Source: Duganella radicis
GTDB taxonomy: Bacteria; Pseudomonadota; Gammaproteobacteria; Burkholderiales; Burkholderiaceae_D
Assembly (NCBI RefSeq): GCF_009720825.1
Contig: NZ_WNKY01000020.1
Span: 1-64,000 of the forward strand
DNA: 64,000 nt
Direction: 5' to 3'
Within the stretch, counting starts at the first letter, position 1. The number at the start of each line of letters is the position of its first letter. Of this stretch, positions 45,013 through 53,172 are shown piece after piece. A program made the translations under genes and the position numbers. The notes below the pieces were generated by a model. The model did no database searches and was not told where the DNA came from. It saw only the letters and a list, made by a program, of their open reading frames with translations.

Positions 45013-46689
45013 TCAGAATTTGCTGAAATTGGCCTCATCCGGGTCGCTCATGTCCGCCATGCGGCGGCTGGTCGCGATGCCGGCCAGGCGCGCGGCACGG
45101 GCCGGCTTGCGCTGCGGCGGCGTGTAAGACTGATAGCCCGCCCCGGCCAGCTTGAAGAAGGACATGGCCTGTTGCAGCTGCTCGGCCTGGCTGCTCATTT
45201 CTTCCGCCGTGGCCGCCAGCTCCTCCGAACTGGAGGCGTTCTGCTGGGTGGTCTGGCTCAGCTGGGTGACGGCGGCGTTGATCTGGCCGACGCCGGCCGA
45301 TTGCTCTTCCGAGGAGGCGGTGATTTCCTGCACCAGGTTGGAGGTGCGGCGGATGTTCGGCACCATGGCGTCCAATAGGTTGCCGGCCTTCTCCGCCAGC
45401 TCGACGCTGCTGCTGGCGACCTGCTCGATTTCCTGCGCCGCCACCTGGCTGCGCTCGGCCAGCTTGCGCACCTCGGCCGCCACCACCGCGAAGCCCTTGC
45501 CATGCTCGCCGGCGCGCGCCGCCTCGATCGCCGCATTCAGCGCCAGCAGGTTGGTCTGGTAGGCGATGTCGTCGATGATGCTGATCTTCTTGGCGATCTG
45601 CTGCATCGCCGCCACGGTCGACTTGACCGCCTCGCCGCCCTCCTGCGCCTCCAGCGCCGCCTTGCTGGCGATGCCGTCGGTGACCTTGGCGTTTTCGGTG
45701 TTCTGCGCGATCGAGGCCGTCATCTGCTCGACCGAGGCGCTGGTCTGCTCGGTGCCGGCGGCCTGCTCGCTGGCGGCCTGCGACAGCGATTGCGCGGTGG
45801 CGCTGACTTGCTCCGACGCCGCCGCCAGCGACTCGGCGCCATTGTTGACTTCCTCCACCACGCGCGACAGCTTTTCAATCATGCCCTGCATCGCCGCCAG
45901 CAGGCTGGTGCTGTCACCCGGCTTGAGCCGGACCTCGGTGCGCAGGTCACCGTCCGCCACCTGGCGCACGATGTCGGCCGCGTAGGACGGGTCGCCGCCC
46001 AGCTGCTTCATGATGTCGCGCAGGATCAGCAGGCCCAGCGCCACCAGCAGCGCCAGCGCCACCACCGAGGCGGTGATCATGCGCGAGGTGGCGGCGGCCG
46101 AGGCGGCGTCGGCGTCCTTGACGGCGTCGTCGCCGTACTGGACGTTCATCTCGACCAGCTTGTCGAGATTGGCCTCCACCTCGTGGAAGGCGGTGCGGTT
46201 GTCGCTCAGGCTGGCGTGCAGCGCCACGAACAGCTCCTTGCGCCTGGCCAGCTCCGCGTTCTGGATCTGGGTCAGCAGGCCGCCGAACTCCTCATCCTTG
46301 CGGCGCCAGGTTTCCCACGCCTTGACGAAGGTTTTCCACACCGCCGCCTCGTCGGCGGTTTGCGGCAGCGGCTCGTAGATTTTCCAGGCCTTGTCGATCT
46401 CGCCGAAGATCTCGGCGCGGCGCTTGATCTGCTGCCCGATCTCGGCCAGGTTGTCCGGGTACAGCGCCAGCGCGTCGGCCGCGCGGTTGGCCGAGCGGAT
46501 GCCGGTCTTGCCTTCATTGATGGCCATCAGCGCCTGCACCGAGGGCATGCGGTTCCTGCCGATTTCCGCCAGCATGTCGCCTTGTTTTTTCAATCCCTGG
46601 AAGCTGATCAGCACCACCAGCAGCAGCGCCAGCACCGCCGCCCCGATCAGGGTCAGGAGCTTGGTCCGGACGGTTATGTTTGCAAACAT
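45013..46689 (-). CDS. Methyl-accepting chemotaxis protein, tandem copy A
   Basis: The 558-residue receptor has a helix at residues 12-30 (LIGAAVLALLLVVLISFQ), a 4HB-type periplasmic domain (KTGIRSANRAADALALYPDN), a second helix near 210 (ASVVALALLVALGLLIL), a HAMP (VADGDLRTEV) and a signalling domain nearly identical in DNA to copy B at 47230-48909. The tail is DMSDPDEANFSKF. GAGGAG precedes ATG 46689. It lies nine bases after a cheW stop. Confidence 0.93.
   Translation of the reverse strand: MFANITVRTKLLTLIGAAVLALLLVVLISFQGLKKQGDMLAEIGRNRMPSVQALMAINEGKTGIRSANRAADALALYPDNLAEIGQQIKRRAEIFGEIDKAWKIYEPLPQTADEAAVWKTFVKAWETWRRKDEEFGGLLTQIQNAELARRKELFVALHASLSDNRTAFHEVEANLDKLVEMNVQYGDDAVKDADAASAAATSRMITASVVALALLVALGLLILRDIMKQLGGDPSYAADIVRQVADGDLRTEVRLKPGDSTSLLAAMQGMIEKLSRVVEEVNNGAESLAAASEQVSATAQSLSQAASEQAAGTEQTSASVEQMTASIAQNTENAKVTDGIASKAALEAQEGGEAVKSTVAAMQQIAKKISIIDDIAYQTNLLALNAAIEAARAGEHGKGFAVVAAEVRKLAERSQVAAQEIEQVASSSVELAEKAGNLLDAMVPNIRRTSNLVQEITASSEEQSAGVGQINAAVTQLSQTTQQNASSSEELAATAEEMSSQAEQLQQAMSFFKLAGAGYQSYTPPQRKPARAARLAGIATSRRMADMSDPDEANFSKF
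45161..46014. repeat. Direct repeat, copy 1: shared receptor signalling domain
   Basis: This stretch is almost identical to 47381-48234 at an offset of 2220 bases, with scattered single-base differences that become more frequent toward the right end. The repeat covers the signalling domain and HAMP of two neighbouring receptors, with cheW and a sensor domain between. Confidence 0.85.
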
Positions 46690-46698
46690 GATGTCTCC

Positions 46699-47211
46699 TC
46701 AAGGGATGTGCGCGACGAATTCCTGCAAGTGCAAGGTCGAAACCACATGCTGCACGTTCAGCAGCAGCACAAAGCGGCCGTTGACCTTGCCGATGCCGTG
46801 CAACAGGTCGGCCCTGACGGCGCCAAAGCGCGGCGCCGGCTCGATCTCGGCGGCCGGAATATCCAGCACCGCGTTGACGGCGTCGACCAGGATGCCGATC
46901 ACGAACGGCCCCTCGTCGCCGGCCACCTCCACCACGACGATGCAGGTGCGCTTGCCGATCGGCGAGGGTGCGCGTTCCAGCCGCCGCGCCAGGTCCAGCA
47001 CCGGCACCGCGGTGCCGCGCAGATTGATCACGCCGCAGATCGAGGGCGGCATCTGCGGCACCGGCGTGACACCGGCATATTCCAGGATCTCGCGCACGGA
47101 CAGGATGCCCATGGCGAACATGTCCTGCCCCAGCATGAAGCTCAGGTATTGCGCCGGCGCCTGCTGCGGCGGCGCGGATTCCGATGGCTCGGCGACGGTC
47201 AGGCTGCTCAT
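46699..47211 (-). CDS. cheW: CheW-type coupling protein
   Basis: The 170-residue CheW has YLSFMLGQDMFAMGILSVRE at the start of the fold, VPQMPPSICGVINLRGTAVP in the middle and CIVVVEVAGDEGPFVIGILVDAV toward the end. The N-terminal 18 residues are an extra linker. It couples receptors to CheA. It lies between two near-identical receptor genes, so it may be dedicated to them. A second cheW is at 52603-53160. Confidence 0.92.
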   Translation of the reverse strand: MSSLTVAEPSESAPPQQAPAQYLSFMLGQDMFAMGILSVREILEYAGVTPVPQMPPSICGVINLRGTAVPVLDLARRLERAPSPIGKRTCIVVVEVAGDEGPFVIGILVDAVNAVLDIPAAEIEPAPRFGAVRADLLHGIGKVNGRFVLLLNVQHVVSTLHLQEFVAHIP

Positions 47212-47229
47212 GGCTTCACCTCTGACTGG

Positions 47230-48909
47230 CTAGAATTTGACGAAGTGCGACTCGTCCGGCTCGTGCATTTCCGGCATGCGGCGGTTGCCGCCACCGCTCG
47301 CCAGACGCGCGCCGCGCGGCGGCTTCTTCATCACCACCGGCGTACGCACCCCATGCGAGGCGCCGGCCAGCTTGAAGAAGGACATAGTCTGTTGCAGCTG
47401 CTCGGCCTGGCCGCTCATTTCTTCCGCCGTGGCCGCCAGCTCCTCCGAACTGGAGGCGTTCTGCTGTGTGGTCTGGCTCAGCTGGGTGACGGCGGCGTTG
47501 ATCTGGCCGACGCCGGCCGACTGTTCTTCCGAGGCGGCGGTGATTTCCTGCACCAGGTTGGAGGTGCGGCGGATGTTCGGCACCATGGCGTCCAGCAGGT
47601 TGCCGGCCTTCTCCGCCAGCTCGACGCTGCTCGACGCCACCTGCTCGATTTCCTGCGCCGCCACCTGGCTGCGTTCGGCCAGCTTGCGCACCTCGGCCGC
47701 CACCACCGCGAAGCCCTTGCCGTGCTCGCCGGCGCGCGCCGCCTCGATCGCCGCGTTCAGCGCCAGCAGGTTGGTCTGGTAAGCGATGTCGTCGATGATG
47801 CTGATCTTCTTGGCGATCTGCTGCATCGCCGCCACGGTCGACTTGACCGCCTCGCCGCCTTCCTGCGCCTCCAGCGCCGCCTTGCTGGCGATGCCGTCGG
47901 TGACCTTGGCGTTTTCGGTGTTCTGCGCGATCGAGGCCGTCATCTGCTCGACCGAGGCGCTGGTTTCCTCGGTGCCGGCGGCCTGCTCGCTGGCGGCCTG
48001 CGACAGCGACTGCGCGGTGGCGCTGACCTCCTCCGAGGCCGAGGCCAGCGCCTCGGCGCCGTTGTTCACTTCCTGCACCACGTGCGACAGCTTTTCGATC
48101 ATGCCCTTCATGGCCGCCAGCAGGCTGCCGCTGTCGCCGGACTTGAGCTCGACCTCGATGCGCAGGTCGCCGTCCGCCACCTGGCGCACGATGTCGGCCG
48201 CGTAGGACGGGTCGCCGCCCAGCTGCTTCATGATGCCGTTCAGGATGAACAGCCCGATCACCACCAGCAGCGCCAGCGCCACGCCGGACGACAGGTACAT
48301 CGAGCCGAGCGCCCTGGCCGAGGCGGCATCGGCCGTCTTGACGGCGTCGTCGCCGTACTGCACGTTCATGTCGACCAGCTTGTTCAGGCTGGCCTCGGCC
48401 TCGCGGAAGGCGGCGCTGTTGTCCTTGATGGCGGCGTGCATGCTGGCGAACAGCTCCTTGCGCCTGGCCGGCTCGGCGCGCACGATTTGGCCGGCGGTGT
48501 CGGTCAGCGCGGCGTCACGCTGCTTCCAGGCGTCCCACTGCTTGACGAAGCTACTCCACAGCGCCTCTTCCTCCCTGGTCTGTGGCAGCGGATCGTAAAT
48601 TTTCCAGGCCTTGTCGATGCGCGCCCACGCCTCCTGCTTGCGCTTGAGTTCGTGGCTGACACCGGCCACGTCGTCCGGATACACCGCCATGGCGTCGATC
48701 GCGCGGCTGGCCGAACGCAGCGCGGTCTGCCCCTCGCTGATGGCTTGCAGCGCCTGCACCGACGGCATGCGGTTCTTGCCGATTTCCGCCAGCATGTCGC
48801 TTTGGGTTTTCATGCCGGCAAAAGCGATGAGTACCACCACCACCAGCGCGGCCACGGCCACCGCCAGCAACATCAAAATCTTGGTCCTGACCTGTAACGT
48901 CGAAAGCAT
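47230..48909 (-). CDS. Methyl-accepting chemotaxis protein, tandem copy B
   Basis: The 559-residue receptor has a first helix (MLLAVAVAALVVVVLIAFAG), a 4HB-type domain, a second helix near residue 210 (SSGVALALLVVIGLFIL), HAMP and the same signalling domain as copy A; the C-terminal half is nearly identical at an offset of exactly 2220 bases. The sensor halves differ clearly. The tail is EPDESHFVKF. AGGGGA precedes ATG 48909. Confidence 0.93.
   Translation of the reverse strand: MLSTLQVRTKILMLLAVAVAALVVVVLIAFAGMKTQSDMLAEIGKNRMPSVQALQAISEGQTALRSASRAIDAMAVYPDDVAGVSHELKRKQEAWARIDKAWKIYDPLPQTREEEALWSSFVKQWDAWKQRDAALTDTAGQIVRAEPARRKELFASMHAAIKDNSAAFREAEASLNKLVDMNVQYGDDAVKTADAASARALGSMYLSSGVALALLVVIGLFILNGIMKQLGGDPSYAADIVRQVADGDLRIEVELKSGDSGSLLAAMKGMIEKLSHVVQEVNNGAEALASASEEVSATAQSLSQAASEQAAGTEETSASVEQMTASIAQNTENAKVTDGIASKAALEAQEGGEAVKSTVAAMQQIAKKISIIDDIAYQTNLLALNAAIEAARAGEHGKGFAVVAAEVRKLAERSQVAAQEIEQVASSSVELAEKAGNLLDAMVPNIRRTSNLVQEITAASEEQSAGVGQINAAVTQLSQTTQQNASSSEELAATAEEMSGQAEQLQQTMSFFKLAGASHGVRTPVVMKKPPRGARLASGGGNRRMPEMHEPDESHFVKF
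47381..48234. repeat. Direct repeat, copy 2: shared receptor signalling domain
   Basis: Partner of 45161-46014. Recombination between the copies would remove one receptor sensor and the cheW between them and leave one chimeric receptor. Confidence 0.85.
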
Positions 48910-48934
48910 GTATATCCCCTAGCTGTGGTTATGG

Positions 48935-50194
48935 TTATTCCTCGCCTGCCAGCGCCCGCAATCTGCGCCTGTCCTGCCTGATCCAACCCACCAGCTCCGC
49001 GGCCGGCATGGGCTTGGCCAGCAAGTACCCCTGCGCCATGTCGCAACCGAGGTCGCGCAACAGCTTCCAGTCTTCCACCGTCTCCACGCCCTCGGCCACG
49101 GTGGCCACGCCCAGGCTCTGGCCCAGCTCGAGCGCGCTTTTCAGCACCATGTGGCGGTTCGGCCACTGCGCCGCGCCGTTGACGAAGGCGCGGTCGATCT
49201 TCAATTCCGTGAACGGGCAGCGCGCGAACTGCTGCATGGACGAATAGCCGATGCCGAAATCGTCCATCGCCAGCCCGTAGCCGGCCAGCCGCAGCCGCCC
49301 CATATTGGTCAGCGCCTGCGACAGCTGGCGCATGACGCTGGTCTCGGTCACCTCCCACACCAGCGCCGGCGGCGCCACGCCGGAGGCCGACACCTGCGCC
49401 ATCAGGCGGTCGATGAAGCCGCGGTCGGCCAGGTTGTCGGCCGACAGGTTGACCGATACCGTCAACGGCGGCAGGCCGTGCCGCTGCCAGTCGAGGATCT
49501 GTTCCAGCACATGCCGCACCAGCGCCAGCGTGAAGTCGGCCATCAGCGGCGTGCCCTCCAGCGCGTCGATGAAGTGGGCCGGCGACAGCAGCCCGCGCTG
49601 CGGATGCTGCCAGCGCACCAGCGCTTCCACCCCTTTCAGCTGGCCGTTGCGCATGGCGATCTTGGGCTGGAAGAAGGGCACGAACTCATCGCGCACCAGC
49701 GCCTGCGCGATCTCTTCCAGCGAGGCTTGCGACGGCGGCGGCGCCACCGCCGCGCAGTCGCCGGGGCGGTCGCCGGCCTTGCACAGCAGCTGCGTCAGCG
49801 AATCGAGCTGCACCGGCTTGAGCAGGGTGCCCAGCAGGCCGATGGCGGCATCCTCGCACGCCATGTTCTCGATGATCTCCAGCAGGCGCGGGTCGCGCGC
49901 GCTGACCACGATCAGGTTTTCGGTCAGCTGGCGCTCGCGCAGCTGGCAGGTCAGCTCGATGCCGTCCATGCCCGGCATTTCCAGGTCGGTCAGCACCAGA
50001 TACATCGGCGACGCCTGCGCCTCCAGCACGCGCAGGGCCTCGTTGCCGTCGCCCGCCTCCAGGATCTCGCCGAACTCCAGCTGGCGCAGCAGACCGACCA
50101 GGTAGCCGCGCTGCACCACGCTGTCCTCCACCACCAGCACGCGGCGTCCGCTCCACGAAGGCACGTTGCTGGCGATGGCGGGCGTGGCGTTCAT
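48935..50194 (-). CDS. Response regulator with EAL phosphodiesterase domain
   Basis: The 419-residue protein has a receiver (VVEDS near residue 22, phosphoacceptor Asp70 in LVLTDLEMPGMDG) followed by an EAL domain: GVEALVRW near residue 200, VSVNLSADNL, VWEVTETSVM, MDDFGIGYSSMQQ and VAEGVETVEDW. The catalytic Glu and metal-binding residues visible in these motifs are kept, so cyclic-di-GMP hydrolysis is likely. It follows cheB after two bases, which suggests that CheA phosphorylation links chemotaxis signals to c-di-GMP level. Confidence 0.9.
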   Translation of the reverse strand: MNATPAIASNVPSWSGRRVLVVEDSVVQRGYLVGLLRQLEFGEILEAGDGNEALRVLEAQASPMYLVLTDLEMPGMDGIELTCQLRERQLTENLIVVSARDPRLLEIIENMACEDAAIGLLGTLLKPVQLDSLTQLLCKAGDRPGDCAAVAPPPSQASLEEIAQALVRDEFVPFFQPKIAMRNGQLKGVEALVRWQHPQRGLLSPAHFIDALEGTPLMADFTLALVRHVLEQILDWQRHGLPPLTVSVNLSADNLADRGFIDRLMAQVSASGVAPPALVWEVTETSVMRQLSQALTNMGRLRLAGYGLAMDDFGIGYSSMQQFARCPFTELKIDRAFVNGAAQWPNRHMVLKSALELGQSLGVATVAEGVETVEDWKLLRDLGCDMAQGYLLAKPMPAAELVGWIRQDRRRLRALAGEE

Positions 50195-50196
50195 GA

Positions 50197-51270
50197 TCAG
50201 TACTGGAGCTGTTGCAGGATTTCGCGATAGATCGCGTTCAGCGGCACCGACTTCTCGACCCCGCCCTTCTTCACCGCCTCTTTCGGCATGCCGTACACCA
50301 CGCAGCTGGCCTCGTCCTGCGCCACGGTGCGGGCGCCGGCCTTGAGCATCTCCAGCAGGCCGGCGGCGCCGTCGTCGCCCATGCCGGTCATGATCACGCC
50401 CAGCGCGTTGGCGCCGGCCGCGCGCGCGGCCGAGCGGAACAGCACATCGACCGAGGGCCGGTGGCGGTTGACCAGCGGGCCGTCGACCACTTCCACAAAG
50501 TACTGGGCGCCGGTGCGGCGCAGCAGCATGTGCCTGCCGCCGGGCGCGATCAGCACCTGGCCTTGCAGCACGCGGTCGTTATTGGCCGCCTCCTTGACCC
50601 GCACCGCGCACACGCTGTCCAGCCGCGCGGCAAAGGCGGCGGTGAATTTTTCCGGCATGTGCTGCACCACCACGATGCCGGGCGAGACGCGCGGCAGCGA
50701 CGTCAGCACTTCTTCCAGCGCCTGGGTGCCGCCGGTGGAGGTGCCGATCGCCACCACGCGCTCGGTGGTGGCGGTCATCGGCCGCGCGGTTTCCGGCGGC
50801 AGGATGGCGTCCGCGTTCAGCTTGGCCGTCACCGGCGGCGGCGGCGGCCGGTTGGCCAGCTTGCCGACGTGGGCGCCGGCGGCGGCCCGCACCGCCGACA
50901 CCAGTTCGTCGGCGCTGTCGTGCAGGAACTGCTTGAGATCGAGGCGCGGCTTGGTGATGATGGCCACCGCCCCGGCCGCCAGCGCCTCCATCGAGGTCTG
51001 CGTGCCCTTCTCGGTCAGGGTCGAGCACAGCACCACCGGCGTCGGCCGCTCGCTCATCAGCTTGCGCAGGAAGGTGATGCCGTCCATCTTGGGCATTTCC
51101 ACGTCCAACACCAGCACGTCGGGCCACTGGGTTTTCATGCGCTCCATGGCCAGCAGCGGGTTGGCCACCGCGTGGGTGACGGTAATGCCGGGCGCCGCGT
51201 TCAGCAGGCCGCTCAGCACCTGCCGCACCACGGCGGAATCGTCGACGATCATGACCTTGATTGCATTCAT
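50197..51270 (-). CDS. cheB: CheB receptor methylesterase/deamidase
   Basis: The 357-residue protein has a receiver domain (Asp56 in VLVLDVEMPKMDG) and the methylesterase domain with Ser178 (AIGTSTGG), His204 (VVQHMP) and Asp300 (TGMGDDG), the full catalytic triad. It removes methyl groups from receptor glutamates for adaptation. The start ATG 51270 overlaps the cheD stop by four bases. No defect is seen. Confidence 0.95.
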   Translation of the reverse strand: MNAIKVMIVDDSAVVRQVLSGLLNAAPGITVTHAVANPLLAMERMKTQWPDVLVLDVEMPKMDGITFLRKLMSERPTPVVLCSTLTEKGTQTSMEALAAGAVAIITKPRLDLKQFLHDSADELVSAVRAAAGAHVGKLANRPPPPPVTAKLNADAILPPETARPMTATTERVVAIGTSTGGTQALEEVLTSLPRVSPGIVVVQHMPEKFTAAFAARLDSVCAVRVKEAANNDRVLQGQVLIAPGGRHMLLRRTGAQYFVEVVDGPLVNRHRPSVDVLFRSAARAAGANALGVIMTGMGDDGAAGLLEMLKAGARTVAQDEASCVVYGMPKEAVKKGGVEKSVPLNAIYREILQQLQY

Positions 51271-51785
51271 GCCTGCGTCCTTGCTCCCGCGTTACGCCAT
51301 CCCGGTTCCGGCGGCACCTGCCGGCTCAGCACCTCGCCGCTGCGGATGGTGAAGATGAGTTGACGGTGGCCTTCGCCGAACAGGCTCTCGGACACCACGT
51401 GTATGCCGTGCCGCTGCAACATGCCGCGCGCGTAGTCGCCGTTCTGGGTGCCGATGTCGCGCACCCGGGCGCTGCGCGGGAACATGGCGCCACCGCCGAA
51501 GATCTTGCCCTGGCACTGGGCCGGCGGCACGCCGTGCCGCGCCAGCCCGTCCAGCAGCAGCTGCATGGCGTCGGCCGCGTACATGCCCGGCTTCTCCTGC
51601 GGGCGGTCGGCCTTGCGGCGGCCGTGGCCCGGCAGCAGGAAGTGCGACATGGCGCCGATCCGCAGGCCCGGATGCCACAGCGTGATCGACACGCACGATC
51701 CCAGCAGCGTGCGCACGCGGTACTGGTCGTCGCCGACGAAGTAGTCGCCGGGCATCAGGAAGATGTCGATCAGCTTGTCGCTCAT
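51267..51785 (-). CDS. cheD: CheD receptor glutamine deamidase
   Basis: The 172-residue protein has the catalytic Cys31 in TLLGSCVSITLW and His48 in GAMSHFLLP, with GKIFGGGAMF following. It deamidates receptor glutamines and helps adaptation. Overlaps of four bases with cheR upstream and cheB downstream show tight coupling in the order cheR-cheD-cheB. Confidence 0.93.
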   Translation of the reverse strand: MSDKLIDIFLMPGDYFVGDDQYRVRTLLGSCVSITLWHPGLRIGAMSHFLLPGHGRRKADRPQEKPGMYAADAMQLLLDGLARHGVPPAQCQGKIFGGGAMFPRSARVRDIGTQNGDYARGMLQRHGIHVVSESLFGEGHRQLIFTIRSGEVLSRQVPPEPGWRNAGARTQA

Positions 51786-52591
51786 GGCTTGCGGTAAATC
51801 GAAGGGGCGACCGCGGTCAGCGTGTCGTTGATGTCATTCAGGGTTTCCGAGTGGCCGATCAGGAAATAGCCGCCGGGCCGCAGCTGCGCCAGCAGGCGCG
51901 CCACCACCTGGCGCTTGGTCTCCAGGTTAAAGTAGATCATCACGTTGCGCAGGAAGATCACCTCGAACAGGCCGATCTTCGGCAGCGGCGCGTTCAGGTT
52001 CAGGTGCTGGAACTGCACCCGCTGGCGCAGCCCGCGCTCGATCAGCATGGTGCCGGCCTCGCTGCCCTGGCCCTTGAGGCAAAAGCGTTTCAGGTAGGCC
52101 TGCGGCATCTGCGCGGCGCGCTCCATCGGATAGTGGCCGCAGCGGGCGCGCTGCAACACGCGGGTGCTGATGTCGGTGCCCAGCACTTCCCACGGCGCCG
52201 CCTCGCCCATGACGTCGGCCAGCACCATGGCGATGCTGTACGGCTCCTCGCCGCTGGAGCTGGCGGCGCTCCACACGCGCAGCGCGCGGTTCTGGTCGCC
52301 GGCTTCCTGGGCCAGCTCGCGCAGCAGGGCGAAGTGCTTGGGCTCGCGGAAGAAATAGGTTTCGTTGGTGGTCAGCAGGTCGACCGCCATCTGCAACTCG
52401 GCCGGCTGCGCGCGGCTTTCCAGCAGCTTCAGGTAGTCGCCATAACTGTTCAGCTGATAGTGGGCCAGACGCTTGGCGAGGCGGCCGCTGACCAGCGCCT
52501 GCTTGCCGTTCGCCATGGTGATGCCGGCCGCATCGTAGATGAAGCGCTGGAACTGCATGAATTCGCGCTCGGTGATCATGGTGGCGGCCAT
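51782..52591 (-). CDS. cheR: CheR receptor methyltransferase
   Basis: The 269-residue protein has the N-terminal helical domain (QRFIYDAAGITMANGKQALV), TTNETYFFREPKHF, the SAM motif VWSAASSSGEEPYSIAM, then VLGTDISTRVLQRA and FEVIFLRNVMIYF. It methylates receptor glutamates. ATG 52591 is 11 bases after the preceding cheW stop. Confidence 0.95.
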   Translation of the reverse strand: MAATMITEREFMQFQRFIYDAAGITMANGKQALVSGRLAKRLAHYQLNSYGDYLKLLESRAQPAELQMAVDLLTTNETYFFREPKHFALLRELAQEAGDQNRALRVWSAASSSGEEPYSIAMVLADVMGEAAPWEVLGTDISTRVLQRARCGHYPMERAAQMPQAYLKRFCLKGQGSEAGTMLIERGLRQRVQFQHLNLNAPLPKIGLFEVIFLRNVMIYFNLETKRQVVARLLAQLRPGGYFLIGHSETLNDINDTLTAVAPSIYRKP

Positions 52592-52602
52592 GGCGCCACC
52601 TC

Positions 52603-53160
52603 TCAGGCGACGGCGGCCGCGGTGCCGCGCGCCATCTCGACGATCTCCTCGCTCGACAGCACATGTCCGAGATCAAGCAGGATCACGAAGCGGCCATTGT
52701 GCTTGCCCATGCCGGCGATGAAGTCGGGGCGGATGCGGGTGCCGAACGCGGGCGCCGGCTCGATCTCGCTGGCGGCGATTTCCACCACCGCGTTGACCGC
52801 GTCCACCAGCATGCCCAGCACCTGCTTGCCCTCGCCCTCCCCGCCCCCGGTTTCAACGATGACGATGCAGCTGCGCTTGCCGATGGCGCTTTGCGCGCGG
52901 CCGAAGCGGGCCGACAAGTCCATCACCGGCACCACCGCGCCGCGCAGGTTGATCACGCCGCGCACGCAGTCCGGCATCATGGGCACGGTGGCCAGGCTGC
53001 CGTATTCGATGATTTCCTTGATGTGCAGGATGCCGACCGCGTACTGTTCCTCGCCCAGCATGAAGGTCAGGAACTGGCTGGGCAGGGCGGCGCCGCTTTG
53101 CAGGGCGACGATGGCGCTGCTACCGTAGGTGACGACATTGGTGTCGATGGCGTTGCTCAT
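52603..53160 (-). CDS. cheW: CheW-type coupling protein
   Basis: The 185-residue CheW has FLTFMLGEEQYAVGILHIKE, MMPDCVRGVINLRGAVVPVM and CIVIVETGGGEGEGKQVLGM. It lies directly after cheA and before cheR, the place of the main coupling protein of the operon. The N-terminal 25 residues are an extension. Confidence 0.93.
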   Translation of the reverse strand: MSNAIDTNVVTYGSSAIVALQSGAALPSQFLTFMLGEEQYAVGILHIKEIIEYGSLATVPMMPDCVRGVINLRGAVVPVMDLSARFGRAQSAIGKRSCIVIVETGGGEGEGKQVLGMLVDAVNAVVEIAASEIEPAPAFGTRIRPDFIAGMGKHNGRFVILLDLGHVLSSEEIVEMARGTAAAVA

Positions 53161-53172
53161 GCTGTTCCTCTC

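Noticed and set aside
45502..48897. Another long plus-strand open frame opposite the chemoreceptor genes
   Set aside because: Its internal repeats mirror the duplicated receptor domain on the other strand; it is a shadow of the real genes.
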